Shown here: one piece after another, positions 36,066 through 43,855 of the stretch | Layout of the letters: every line of letters begins with the position of its first letter | Position numbering within the stretch: position 1 is the first letter of the stretch | DNA from: Cognatishimia sp. F0-27 | Lineage (GTDB): Bacteria; Pseudomonadota; Alphaproteobacteria; Rhodobacterales; Rhodobacteraceae | DNA length: 64,000 bases | Direction: 5' to 3' | Assembly: GCF_020667845.1 (NCBI RefSeq) | Contig: NZ_JAFMPQ010000007.1 | Coordinates: forward strand, 1-64,000 | Translations under genes and position numbers: made by a program | Notes under the pieces: model-generated | Seen by the model: the letters and a program-made list of their open reading frames with translations, nothing else | What the model was told of the DNA's origin: nothing | The model's database searches: none

Positions 36066-36073
36066 GCACCACT

Positions 36074-36102
36074 CCCAGCCTGTGCGTTTCGCGCGGGCTG
36101 GG
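36074..36102 (+). terminator. hairpin after the synthetase gene
   Basis: CCCAGCC pairs with GGCTGGG over a 14-base loop, starting nine bases past the stop codon at 36065. The T-run is short (TGTTGT), so the efficiency is uncertain. Confidence 0.5.
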
Positions 36103-36179
36103 CTGTTGTCGGGTGTTAGCGTTTGGAAATCAGGGGGCAGTGCCCGGACCGGTGGTCCGGTGATCTGTTGTGGAGAGCG

Positions 36180-37163
36180 ATGAAGATTTGCGTATTCGGG
36201 GCCGGTGCCATCGGCGGATACATGGGTGTGAAGCTGGCACAGGCCGGCGCCGACGTCAGCCTTGTGGCGCGTGGGCCGCATCTTGCGGCGATGAAGGACA
36301 AGGGTCTCACCCTGTTGGAAGAGGGTGGCGCGGAGACCAACGTTTCCGTCACGGCCTCGGATGATCCGTCTGATCTGGGGGAGCAGGATTACGTCATCGT
36401 GACCCTCAAGGCGCATTCGGTGCCCGGCGTTGTCGACCGGATGCGTCCCCTGATCGGAGAGAACACCACGATCGTCTCGGGCGTGAACGGTGTGCCGTGG
36501 TGGTATTTTCACAAGATCGGCGGCGAGCTTGAGGGCACGCGCCTCGAAACGGTCGACCCCGGAAACAAGCAGTGGGACGGGTTTGGCCCGGACCGTGTGC
36601 TTGGCTGTGTGGTTTATCCAGCCGCCGAGGTGATCGAGCCCGGTGTCATCAAGCATATCGAAGGCAACCGCTTTTCCCTGGGCGAGCCGGATGGCTCGAA
36701 ATCCGACCGCGCCATGGCGCTGTCCAAGGCCCTTGCGGCGGCGGGTCTGAAGGCGCCGGTCCGACCGCGCCTGCGCGATGAGATCTGGGTGAAACTCTGG
36801 GGCAATCTGTCCTTCAACCCGATCTCCGCACTGACCCATGCGACACTGGACGTGCTCTGCACCGATCCCGGGACAAGGGCCGTCGCCAAGGGCATGATGC
36901 TCGAAGCGCAGCAGATCGCGGAAGCGTTGGGCGTGAAATTCCCGATCGACGTCGAGAAACGCATCGATGGCGGCGCAGCCGTGGGCGCACACAGAACCTC
37001 CATGTTGCAGGATCTCGATCAGGGTCGCCCGATGGAGATCGATGCGCTTGTCGGCTCCGTTCAGGAGTTGGGGCGCGTCACCGGGATCCCGACCCCGACT
37101 ATCGACACGGTTCTGGCGCTGGTTGCGCTGCGGGGAAAGGTCGCCGGCCTCTACGGCGCGTAA
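36180..37163 (+). CDS. 2-dehydropantoate 2-reductase (ApbA/PanE) family protein
   Basis: This 327-residue protein begins with a dinucleotide-binding MKICVFGAGAIGGYMG and has the ketopantoate-reductase pattern: VIVTLKAHSVPGVVDRM, the catalytic Lys region DEIWVKLWGNLSFNPISAL, and a GRPMEIDALVG motif in the C-terminal helical domain. PanE reduces 2-dehydropantoate to pantoate for coenzyme A; paralogs reduce other 2-oxo acids. Because it sits next to a transporter and synthetase, a catabolic or alternate role is as likely as pantothenate synthesis. The ATG at 36180 follows GGAGAGCG and is preferred over the in-frame codon at 36123. Confidence 0.85.
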   Translation: MKICVFGAGAIGGYMGVKLAQAGADVSLVARGPHLAAMKDKGLTLLEEGGAETNVSVTASDDPSDLGEQDYVIVTLKAHSVPGVVDRMRPLIGENTTIVSGVNGVPWWYFHKIGGELEGTRLETVDPGNKQWDGFGPDRVLGCVVYPAAEVIEPGVIKHIEGNRFSLGEPDGSKSDRAMALSKALAAAGLKAPVRPRLRDEIWVKLWGNLSFNPISALTHATLDVLCTDPGTRAVAKGMMLEAQQIAEALGVKFPIDVEKRIDGGAAVGAHRTSMLQDLDQGRPMEIDALVGSVQELGRVTGIPTPTIDTVLALVALRGKVAGLYGA

Positions 37164-37180
37164 GCCCTGTCATCCCGCCT

Positions 37181-37214
37181 CCGTCCCGCGCCGCAAGAGC
37201 ACCGTGCGGGACGG
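37181..37214. terminator. hairpin between convergent genes
   Basis: CCGTCCCGC and GCGGGACGG form a perfect nine-base stem with a 16-base loop, between the stops at 37163 (plus) and 37231 (minus). AAAA follows on the plus strand, which is not a T-run, so efficiency is uncertain in both directions. Confidence 0.55.
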
Positions 37215-37230
37215 AAAACCCGAAACGGTG

Positions 37231-38574
37231 TCATGCCGCTCCGTGAAGGGCCGTGTCGATAGCCGTGCCAAGCTTGTCGACCAACTCGTCAATTTGGTCG
37301 TCACTCAGGATAAAGGGCGGCGCCAACAACACATGGTCACCGCTTTGTCCGTCAACGGTGCCGCCCATCGGGTAACAAATCAGCCCGGCATCGAAAGCGG
37401 CGGACTTGATTTTGGCATGGGTCTTGCGCGCCGGGTCGAGCGGCGCCTTCGTGTCGCGATCCGCAACGAGTTCAAGCCCGAGAAACAGCCCGCGCCCGCG
37501 AATGTCACCAATGTTGGGATGCTGCCCGAACCGGGCCTCCAGCGCGGCGCGGAGCTTGGCGCCGACGGGAGCGACGCGCGAAACGAGGTCATCGTCAATC
37601 AAGCGGTCAAGCACGGCATTTGCGGCCGCGCAGGCCGTGGCGTGGCCGAGATAGGTATGGCCATGCTGAAAGAACCCGCTGCCGGAGCTGATGGTCTGAT
37701 AGATGTCACGGGTGCAAAGCATGGCACCAATCGGTTGATACCCGGCTCCTAACCCCTTGGCGATTGCCACGATATCCGGGGCGACGCCATCCTGCTCACA
37801 GGCAAACAGCGTTCCGGTCCGGCCCATGCCACACATGACCTCGTCGAGAATAAGCAGGATGCCGAACTTGTCACAAAGCGCGCGGAGCGCCTTGAAATAT
37901 CCCTTAACAGCAGGCACCGCGCCCAGCGTTGCTCCCACCACAGGTTCGGCGACGATGGCCATGATCGACTCCGCGCCCCAGGCGCCGATCTCGTCCTCGA
38001 TCTCACGCACCAGGTGCTTGACATAGGCGGCGTCGCTCACGCCATCGGGCTTGTCTCGATACGCGTAACAGGGTGAGACATGGCTGACTTCCATCAGCAG
38101 GGGCTTGAAGGGTTTGCGCCGCCACTGGTTGCCGCCCACCGCAAGCGCGCCCAGCGTATTGCCATGATAGCTCTGGCGGCGCGAAATGATCCGGGCCCGC
38201 GCCGGTTGCCCGATTTCAATATAGTATTGCCGTGCGAGCTTGAGCGCGGCTTCCATCGCTTCGGATCCGCCGGACACAAAATAGGCGCGGTCCAGCGCGC
38301 CGGGTGCATGCGCAATCAGCCGGTCTGCCAGTTCTTCTGCGGGCTCGGATGTCAGAAACCCGGTGTGGGCGAAGGCCATCTGCGACACCTGTCGCTGGAT
38401 GGCTTCGATGACATGCGCGTCGCCATGGCCAAGGCAGGACACAGCGGCACCGCCCGAACCATCGAGATAGGCCTTGCCTGTCGAGTCGTAGAGATACGCG
38501 CCTTCCCCGCGCGTTGCGACCGGGAGGCTCGCGTGGTTGTGGCGCGGAAAGACATGGGATGCGGAGCAATCCAT
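37231..38574 (-). CDS. class III pyridoxal-phosphate aminotransferase
   Basis: This 447-residue class III omega-type aminotransferase has AYLDGSGGAAVSCLGH near residue 35, the cofactor-phosphate-binding FVSGGSEAMEAALKLARQYY, the GNTLGALAVGG segment, LLILDEVMCGMGRTG (Asp binding the pyridine nitrogen) and the catalytic Lys in DIVAIAKGLGAGYQP. Such enzymes move amino groups from omega-amino acids or amines to pyruvate or 2-oxoglutarate. The start at 38574 has AGGAACCC ahead. The frame runs on upstream over the divergent TAXI gene, but that part shows no family residues. Confidence 0.9.
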   Translation of the reverse strand: MDCSASHVFPRHNHASLPVATRGEGAYLYDSTGKAYLDGSGGAAVSCLGHGDAHVIEAIQRQVSQMAFAHTGFLTSEPAEELADRLIAHAPGALDRAYFVSGGSEAMEAALKLARQYYIEIGQPARARIISRRQSYHGNTLGALAVGGNQWRRKPFKPLLMEVSHVSPCYAYRDKPDGVSDAAYVKHLVREIEDEIGAWGAESIMAIVAEPVVGATLGAVPAVKGYFKALRALCDKFGILLILDEVMCGMGRTGTLFACEQDGVAPDIVAIAKGLGAGYQPIGAMLCTRDIYQTISSGSGFFQHGHTYLGHATACAAANAVLDRLIDDDLVSRVAPVGAKLRAALEARFGQHPNIGDIRGRGLFLGLELVADRDTKAPLDPARKTHAKIKSAAFDAGLICYPMGGTVDGQSGDHVLLAPPFILSDDQIDELVDKLGTAIDTALHGAA

Positions 38575-38694
38575 CAATAGGGTTCCTGCATGGCAAACGA
38601 ATCTGGTCTCGACCTTGCCACCTGTTGCCGGGTCGGTTCTACTGCAATCGTCGACTCTGTTGTGACAAGACAGGGGACTATAGGGAGACAATAC

Positions 38695-39654
38695 ATGAAA
38701 AACTTTGCATATGGCGCAATAACTGCGGCTGCGATGGCTTTCGGCGGCGCGGCTTCGGCGCAGGAGTTCATCTCGATCGGGACCGGTGGCGTGACGGGCG
38801 TTTACTATCCGACAGGTGGCGCAATCTGCCGTCTGGTGAACCGCGACCGCAAGGAGCATGGCATCCGCTGCGCGGTGGAATCCACCGGCGGCTCGGTCTA
38901 CAACATCAACACGATCAAGGCCGGCGAGCTGGAGTTCGGTGTGGCGCAGTCCGACTGGCAGTACCACGCCTATAACGGCACCTCGCGCTTTGAGGGTGAT
39001 GCGGCCTTCCCGGAACTGCGCGCCGTCTTCTCGGTGCACCCTGAGCCTTTCACCCTGCTTGTCCGCGCTGACAGCGGCATCGAAGGCTTTGGCGACATTG
39101 TTGGCAAGCGCGTCAATGTCGGTAACCCCGGTTCGGGCCAGCGCGCGACGATGGAAGTCGTGATGGAAGCCTTCGGCATTGGCATGGACGACCTCGGGCT
39201 CGCGACGGAATACAAGGGTTCCGAAATGGCCAAGCAGATCTGCGATGGCAATATCGATGCGATGATCTACACGGTTGGACACCCCGCGGCGGCCATCAAG
39301 GAAGCCACGACGACCTGTGATATCAAGCTGGTCGACGTTGCGGGCGAGCCGATCGACAAGCTTGTCGCCGACAACCCCTATTACCGCGTCGCCACCATCC
39401 CCGGCGGCATGTATGCGGGCAATGATCAGGAAACCACGACCTTTGGCGTCGGCGCCACCTTCGTGACATCCGCAAACGTGCCCGAAGAGACGGTGTATGT
39501 CGTGGCCAAGGCGGTGATGGAAAACATCGACGACTTCAAGCAGCTGCACCCGGCTTTTGCCAATCTTGACCCGGCGCAGATGGTGTCTGACGGCCTGTCC
39601 GCGCCGCTGCACCCCGGTGCTGAAAAGGCCTATATGGAGCTTGGCCTGAAGTAA
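38695..39654 (+). CDS. TAXI-family TRAP transporter substrate-binding protein
   Basis: This 319-residue periplasmic solute receptor begins with a signal peptide ([17 protein letters not shown], cleaved near ASA-Q) and the TAXI pattern [43 protein letters not shown] and [19 protein letters not shown] receptors feed TRAP permeases with organic acids, often dicarboxylates or glutamate-like ligands. The ATG at 38695 has AGGGAGAC ahead; a longer frame to 38590 lacks it. The permease gene follows after 218 bases, and an aminotransferase gene is divergent. Confidence 0.93.
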   Translation: MKNFAYGAITAAAMAFGGAASAQEFISIGTGGVTGVYYPTGGAICRLVNRDRKEHGIRCAVESTGGSVYNINTIKAGELEFGVAQSDWQYHAYNGTSRFEGDAAFPELRAVFSVHPEPFTLLVRADSGIEGFGDIVGKRVNVGNPGSGQRATMEVVMEAFGIGMDDLGLATEYKGSEMAKQICDGNIDAMIYTVGHPAAAIKEATTTCDIKLVDVAGEPIDKLVADNPYYRVATIPGGMYAGNDQETTTFGVGATFVTSANVPEETVYVVAKAVMENIDDFKQLHPAFANLDPAQMVSDGLSAPLHPGAEKAYMELGLK

Positions 39655-39872
39655 GGTCTCGCGCGCCCTGCCATGCGCAGGGCTTCGGACAAGCAACGCG
39701 GTCGGCCCGGCATCCGGGCTGACCCTCCCGGTCCCGACATGCGCGCCCGGCCCACCCTTGGCGCATATCTCCGGACCGCAGGAAACAGCCCCGCCAGATC
39801 GCAAACAGAGCACGTCTCAAGTGCCGCGTCGACGAGGGCTCGACAAAACCCGGAACACCGGGGGAGGGACAT

Positions 39873-42500
39873 ATGACAGACACGACACAGCCCGCGCGCA
39901 GCGCCGATGACATGGTGGCCGAGGCCGATACCGGTGCCCGCAACCCGTCGGCCCGGTGGCAGGCCAATCTGATCATCGGCACCTGCATCGTCTGGTCGCT
40001 TTTCCAGCTCTATATCGCGTCGCGCATTCCCGGTGTCGTGGCGCAGGCCACGGGCATGTCGATCTTTGCCAATATCGTGGCGCAGGCGCGCTTTGTGCAC
40101 CTCGCCTTCGCCATCGCATTGGCGACAATGGCGTTTCCGCTCTTCAAATCCTCTCCGCGGGACCGCATTCCGCTTTATGACTGGGCCTTGATGATCCTCG
40201 GGATCTCGGCCTGTCTGTATCTCGTGGTGTTCCGGTTCGAGATTGCCGACAGGCCCGGGCTCTGGTCAACGTCCGACATTGTCATGTCCTGCATCGGGAT
40301 GGGCGTGCTCATGGTGTCCGTCTGGCGCTCGCTGGGGTTGCCGCTGGTGATCATTGCCGGGGCATTTGTGCTTTTCGCCTTTTTCGGCGGCTACTCGGAA
40401 TGGGCGCGCAACATCACCAATTACGGCGGCGCGTCGCTGTCCAAGGCGCTTGGCCATTACTGGATGCAGACCGAGGGCGTCTTTGGCGTGGCACTCGGGG
40501 TGTCCACCTCGATGATCTTTCTCTTCGTTCTGTTCGGGGCCTTGCTCGACCGGGCCGGCGGCGGGGGCTGGTTCATCAAGGTGGCCATTGCGCTTCTTGG
40601 TGCGCTGCGGGGCGGACCGGCGAAGGCGTCGGTTCTGTCATCGATGCTCACCGGCATGATCTCCGGCAGTTCGATCTCCAACACCGTGACAACCGGCACG
40701 TTTACCATTCCTTTGATGAAACGCATCGGCTTCCCGGCAGAGAAGGCCGGCGCGGTCGAGGTCGCCTCTTCGACGAATGGTCAGCTCACGCCGCCCGTCA
40801 TGGGCGCGGCGGCCTTCCTCATGGTCGAATACGTGAACATTCCCTATATCGAGGTCGTCAAGCACGCCTTTCTGCCGGCGGTCATCAGCTACATCGCGCT
40901 GCTTTACATCGTGCATCTCGAAGCGCTCAAGATGCAGATGAAGGGCCTTGAAAAGCCCGGACGCCACATCGGCCCGGCGCTCATCCTGATCCTGTTCCTG
41001 TCCGGGTTCCTGTTCCTCGGGGCCTGCACCTATGGCATGATCCTGTTGCGCACGGTGCTTGATGGTTTCATGACCGAAAGCGTCTATGGCGGGTTGGTCG
41101 TTGTGGCGATCCTGTATCTGGTCCTGGTCTATTTCGCCTCACGCTACCCGGACGTGGCCATGGACGACCCCGACGGCCCGCTTCGAGCGCCGCGCTTGAC
41201 GCCGACGCTGCTTGGCGGGGCCTATTTCTCGCTCCCGATCTTCATTCTGGTCTGGAACCTTATGGTGCGAACCGAGAACCTCGACCGGCTTTCGCCCTCT
41301 CTCTCGGCCTATTGGGCGACGATCTTCATGATCATCGTGGCGTTGACCCACCGTCCGCTCAAGGCGTTCTTCCGCGGCGAGGGGATGGGCGCCGCAACGG
41401 TGCAGGGATGGCGCGACTTCATCGACGGGCTTATCCTGGGCGCGCGCAACATGATCGGTATCGGTGTCGCAACCGGTGCGGCGGGGATCATCGTTGGCAC
41501 CATCAGCCTCACCGGCGCGCACCAGGTCATCGGCCAGGTGGTCGAAGTGATCGCGGGCGGCAATATCTGGATCCTGCTGATCCTTGTTGCCGTGATGTCC
41601 CTGATCCTCGGAATGGGCCTGCCGACAACGGCCAACTACATCGTCGTGTCGTCGCTTATGGCTCCGGTGATCCTCTCGGTCGGCGCGCAGGCAGGCTATA
41701 TCTTCCCGCTGATTGCTGTGCATCTCTTTGTCTTCTATTTCGGAATTCTCGCGGATGACACGCCGCCCGTGGGGCTCGCGGCCTATGCGGCGGCGGCCAT
41801 CTCCCGTGGAGATCCGATCAAGACCGGCGTGCAAGGCTTCGCCTATGACATCCGCACGGCCTTGTTGCCATTCCTGTTCATCTTCAACACCGATCTTCTT
41901 TTGATCGATGTCGGACCCTTGAAGGCGGTGTTTGTCTTCTTCATGGCGCTGATCGCCATGTTGCTCTTTGCCGCGGCCACACAGGGCTATTTCATCGCCA
42001 AATCGCGAAAATGGGAAAGCGCTGTGCTGCTTTTCATCGCGTTCATGCTGTTCAGGCCGGATTACTTCCTTGATCAGGTCGCTCCGAAATATGTCGAGGC
42101 AACGGGGCCCGAGGCCGTGGAGCTGATCGGCACCGCGCCGGAGGGAGATTTCGTGCGCCTGACAATCACAGGCCCCGATTTTGATACCGCGCAGATGCGG
42201 CCGACCACGATTTCCATCCCGGCCGTTCCGGGAGATCCGGAAACCGCACTGAGCGATCAGGGGCTTACCGTCTTTGAAGAGAACGGGGTGCTCCTGCTCG
42301 AAGAGCCGTTCCCCGGCACGCCGCATTTCGAGACCATTGGAATCGAATATGATTACTATGGCGACGATCCTGTGCAGGTGACCATGGTGCAGGTCGAAAA
42401 CGACCGCATGCCGAAGGAAGTGTTCTTTATCCCCGCGCTGCTCCTGTTGCTTGGTGTCGTGGCAATCCAGCGTCGCCGCGCGACGCAACCTGCGTTCTGA
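39873..42500 (+). CDS. TRAP transporter permease, fused 4TM/12TM, with DUF3394
   Basis: This 875-residue protein carries both the small and large TRAP membrane subunits in one chain. The N-terminal part has about six segments. The large-subunit region shows MISGSSISNTVTTGTFTIPLM, the STNGQLTPPVMGAAAFLM motif, and ILGMGLPTTANYIV with FYFGILADDTPPVGLAAYAAA. A C-terminal soluble stretch (about residues 735-850) is the DUF3394 extension of the TAXI-linked permeases. The ATG at 39873 has GGGGGAGGG ahead. It uses the TAXI receptor upstream, and a UspA gene follows ten bases after its stop. Confidence 0.95.
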   Translation: MTDTTQPARSADDMVAEADTGARNPSARWQANLIIGTCIVWSLFQLYIASRIPGVVAQATGMSIFANIVAQARFVHLAFAIALATMAFPLFKSSPRDRIPLYDWALMILGISACLYLVVFRFEIADRPGLWSTSDIVMSCIGMGVLMVSVWRSLGLPLVIIAGAFVLFAFFGGYSEWARNITNYGGASLSKALGHYWMQTEGVFGVALGVSTSMIFLFVLFGALLDRAGGGGWFIKVAIALLGALRGGPAKASVLSSMLTGMISGSSISNTVTTGTFTIPLMKRIGFPAEKAGAVEVASSTNGQLTPPVMGAAAFLMVEYVNIPYIEVVKHAFLPAVISYIALLYIVHLEALKMQMKGLEKPGRHIGPALILILFLSGFLFLGACTYGMILLRTVLDGFMTESVYGGLVVVAILYLVLVYFASRYPDVAMDDPDGPLRAPRLTPTLLGGAYFSLPIFILVWNLMVRTENLDRLSPSLSAYWATIFMIIVALTHRPLKAFFRGEGMGAATVQGWRDFIDGLILGARNMIGIGVATGAAGIIVGTISLTGAHQVIGQVVEVIAGGNIWILLILVAVMSLILGMGLPTTANYIVVSSLMAPVILSVGAQAGYIFPLIAVHLFVFYFGILADDTPPVGLAAYAAAAISRGDPIKTGVQGFAYDIRTALLPFLFIFNTDLLLIDVGPLKAVFVFFMALIAMLLFAAATQGYFIAKSRKWESAVLLFIAFMLFRPDYFLDQVAPKYVEATGPEAVELIGTAPEGDFVRLTITGPDFDTAQMRPTTISIPAVPGDPETALSDQGLTVFEENGVLLLEEPFPGTPHFETIGIEYDYYGDDPVQVTMVQVENDRMPKEVFFIPALLLLLGVVAIQRRRATQPAF

Positions 42501-42510
42501 GGAGGGGCAC

Positions 42511-42930
42511 ATGTTCAAAACGATCTTGCTCGCGGTAGACCTGAATGACGACAAAGGAGCCACAAAGGCTGCGAAAGCAGCGGAGCGGCTTGCCCTGCAT
42601 GAGGAAAGCGACCTGCATGTGCTCAACGTCGTTCCGGATATGGGCTATGCCATCGTCGGGTCCGCCTTCGGACCCGATTACGACAAGAAGATCCGTGCCG
42701 AAGCGGCGGCCAGTCTTGAGGACTGGGTCGGCAAGACCCTGGACATCTCGGCGGAAACCCATGTCGCAACCGGCACGATCTACGATCAGATCATCCGGTT
42801 CGCCAATAGCATCGATGCGGACGCCATTGTTGTCGGTGCGCATAGTCCGGAACTGCGCGATTACCTTGTTGGTCCGAACGCGGCGCGGGTGGTGCGGCAT
42901 GCGCGCCAGTCCGTTTTCGTGATCCGCTAG
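42511..42930 (+). CDS. universal stress protein (UspA family)
   Basis: This 139-residue protein has the UspA fold: ILLAVDLNDDKG at the start, VGAHSPELRDYLVGPNAARVVRHA as the nucleotide-loop region, and VFVIR at the end. Single-domain Usp proteins coupled to TRAP permeases are known to bind ATP and are thought to modulate uptake. The gene begins ten bases after the permease stop, with a GAGGAGG ribosome site. The glycine pattern G-x2-G-x9-G of ATP-binding Usps is present only partly. Confidence 0.9.
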   Translation: MFKTILLAVDLNDDKGATKAAKAAERLALHEESDLHVLNVVPDMGYAIVGSAFGPDYDKKIRAEAAASLEDWVGKTLDISAETHVATGTIYDQIIRFANSIDADAIVVGAHSPELRDYLVGPNAARVVRHARQSVFVIR

Positions 42931-42948
42931 GGCGGGTCGGTGCAAGGC

Positions 42949-43209
42949 TCACGGCTCTGAAGCGGCCTCGTGCTCGCCGGGTCGCGCAAGGCGCAGCCGG
43001 ATCGGACCCTTTGCGTTTGCACCATCAACCGGTGCGCCGCGTTGCGTTGCCACAAGGGGTAGGGTGCTGGCCACGTGCCGCACGCGATGCATGAGCGGGC
43101 GCCAGTCGCTGGCCAAGGCGCGGGCGACCTCTGACGGGCAAAACGTCTTGTCCGGCGCGCGCGCAAGCGCGAGCTGCATCAACGCGCGGGCAATCACCTC
43201 ATCCTGCAC
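42949..43209 (-). CDS. DUF3253 domain protein
   Basis: This 86-residue protein fits DUF3253: VIARALMQLALARAPDKTFCPSEVARALASDWR, then LMHRVRHVA, and a final KGPIRLRLA. The fold is a small winged-helix type, but no function is known. I take the GTG at 43209 as start because it fits the family N-terminus; an upstream ATG at 43248 would lie further inside the phosphatase gene. It overlaps the phosphatase end by 11 bases on the same strand, suggesting co-translation. Confidence 0.75.
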   Translation of the reverse strand: MQDEVIARALMQLALARAPDKTFCPSEVARALASDWRPLMHRVRHVASTLPLVATQRGAPVDGANAKGPIRLRLARPGEHEAASEP

Positions 43210-43690
43210 CAAAACGACGGCGCTCAATCGTGACAGCGCCGGTCGCATCTGCGCGCACGATATGCAAATCGCCGTATTCGACCGGGGGTGGTGCTGTCAG
43301 CCGCAAGGCATCCCAGATCGCGGTGATGTTTCCGGAATTGCCGATCCAGATCACGCTCCGCCCGGCCGAAGAGGCCACCAGCCTCTGCGGCGCCGTTTCC
43401 GCGGGGATGCGTTCGATGGGCATGCCGCGCGCTTTTGCGAGCGGGCGTGCGGTGTCGAGGTTGCGTTTGATCCCCGGGGAGTGGATGGCATCGAGCGGCA
43501 GGCCATCGACCGCCTTGACCAAGGCTTCTGCCCGCGCGCGCCCCGCCTCTGTCAGATCTTCGCCGAGCCGGTCCGCATGGCGGACCACGATCAAGGTGGA
43601 ATTGGGCGCCAGCGCCAAGTTGTTGGTCGTAGGGGCGCAGGCCACGAGTCCCGATCCTACCAAACCGGCCAGAAATACACGTCTTCGCAT
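43199..43690 (-). CDS. histidine-phosphatase superfamily protein, exported
   Basis: This 163-residue protein has an N-terminal signal with a lipobox-like LVGSGLVAC (RRRVFLAG before it), then the phosphatase motif STLIVVRHADRLGEDLT, where His is the phosphorylated residue. AIHSPGIKRNLDTARPLA and IWIGNSGNI follow. The second catalytic His, usually reading GH after a strand, is here replaced by GN, so catalysis may be altered. I start at 43690, where GGAAGGACC precedes the ATG. It is upstream of and overlaps DUF3253. Confidence 0.8.
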   Translation of the reverse strand: MRRRVFLAGLVGSGLVACAPTTNNLALAPNSTLIVVRHADRLGEDLTEAGRARAEALVKAVDGLPLDAIHSPGIKRNLDTARPLAKARGMPIERIPAETAPQRLVASSAGRSVIWIGNSGNITAIWDALRLTAPPPVEYGDLHIVRADATGAVTIERRRFGAG

Positions 43691-43746
43691 GGTCCTTCCC
43701 CGCATACACTCTGTGCCGAGTCTAGCGCGCAACCGGGCGGCAGGTC

Positions 43747-43787
43747 AAAAAAAGGCGCGACCCCGAACCGGAGCCGCGCCATTTTTT
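43747..43787 (-). terminator. ileS: strong intrinsic terminator downstream of ileS
   Basis: A GGCGCG...CGCGCC stem with an inner GCTCC/GGGGT part is flanked by seven A on the left and six T on the right of the plus strand, so it can stop transcription in both directions. It lies 70 bases past the ileS stop. Confidence 0.8.
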
Positions 43788-43855
43788 CACGCTTTCCACG
43801 TCTGCCATACACCCGATTGCCAAGCCCCCGGCGCATGGCGCATGGCGGAGATGCG

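Noticed and set aside
38575..39813. Minus-strand open frame continuing 413 codons upstream of the aminotransferase start
   Set aside because: It is antisense to the TAXI receptor gene, which has signal peptide and family motifs, and carries no aminotransferase residues.
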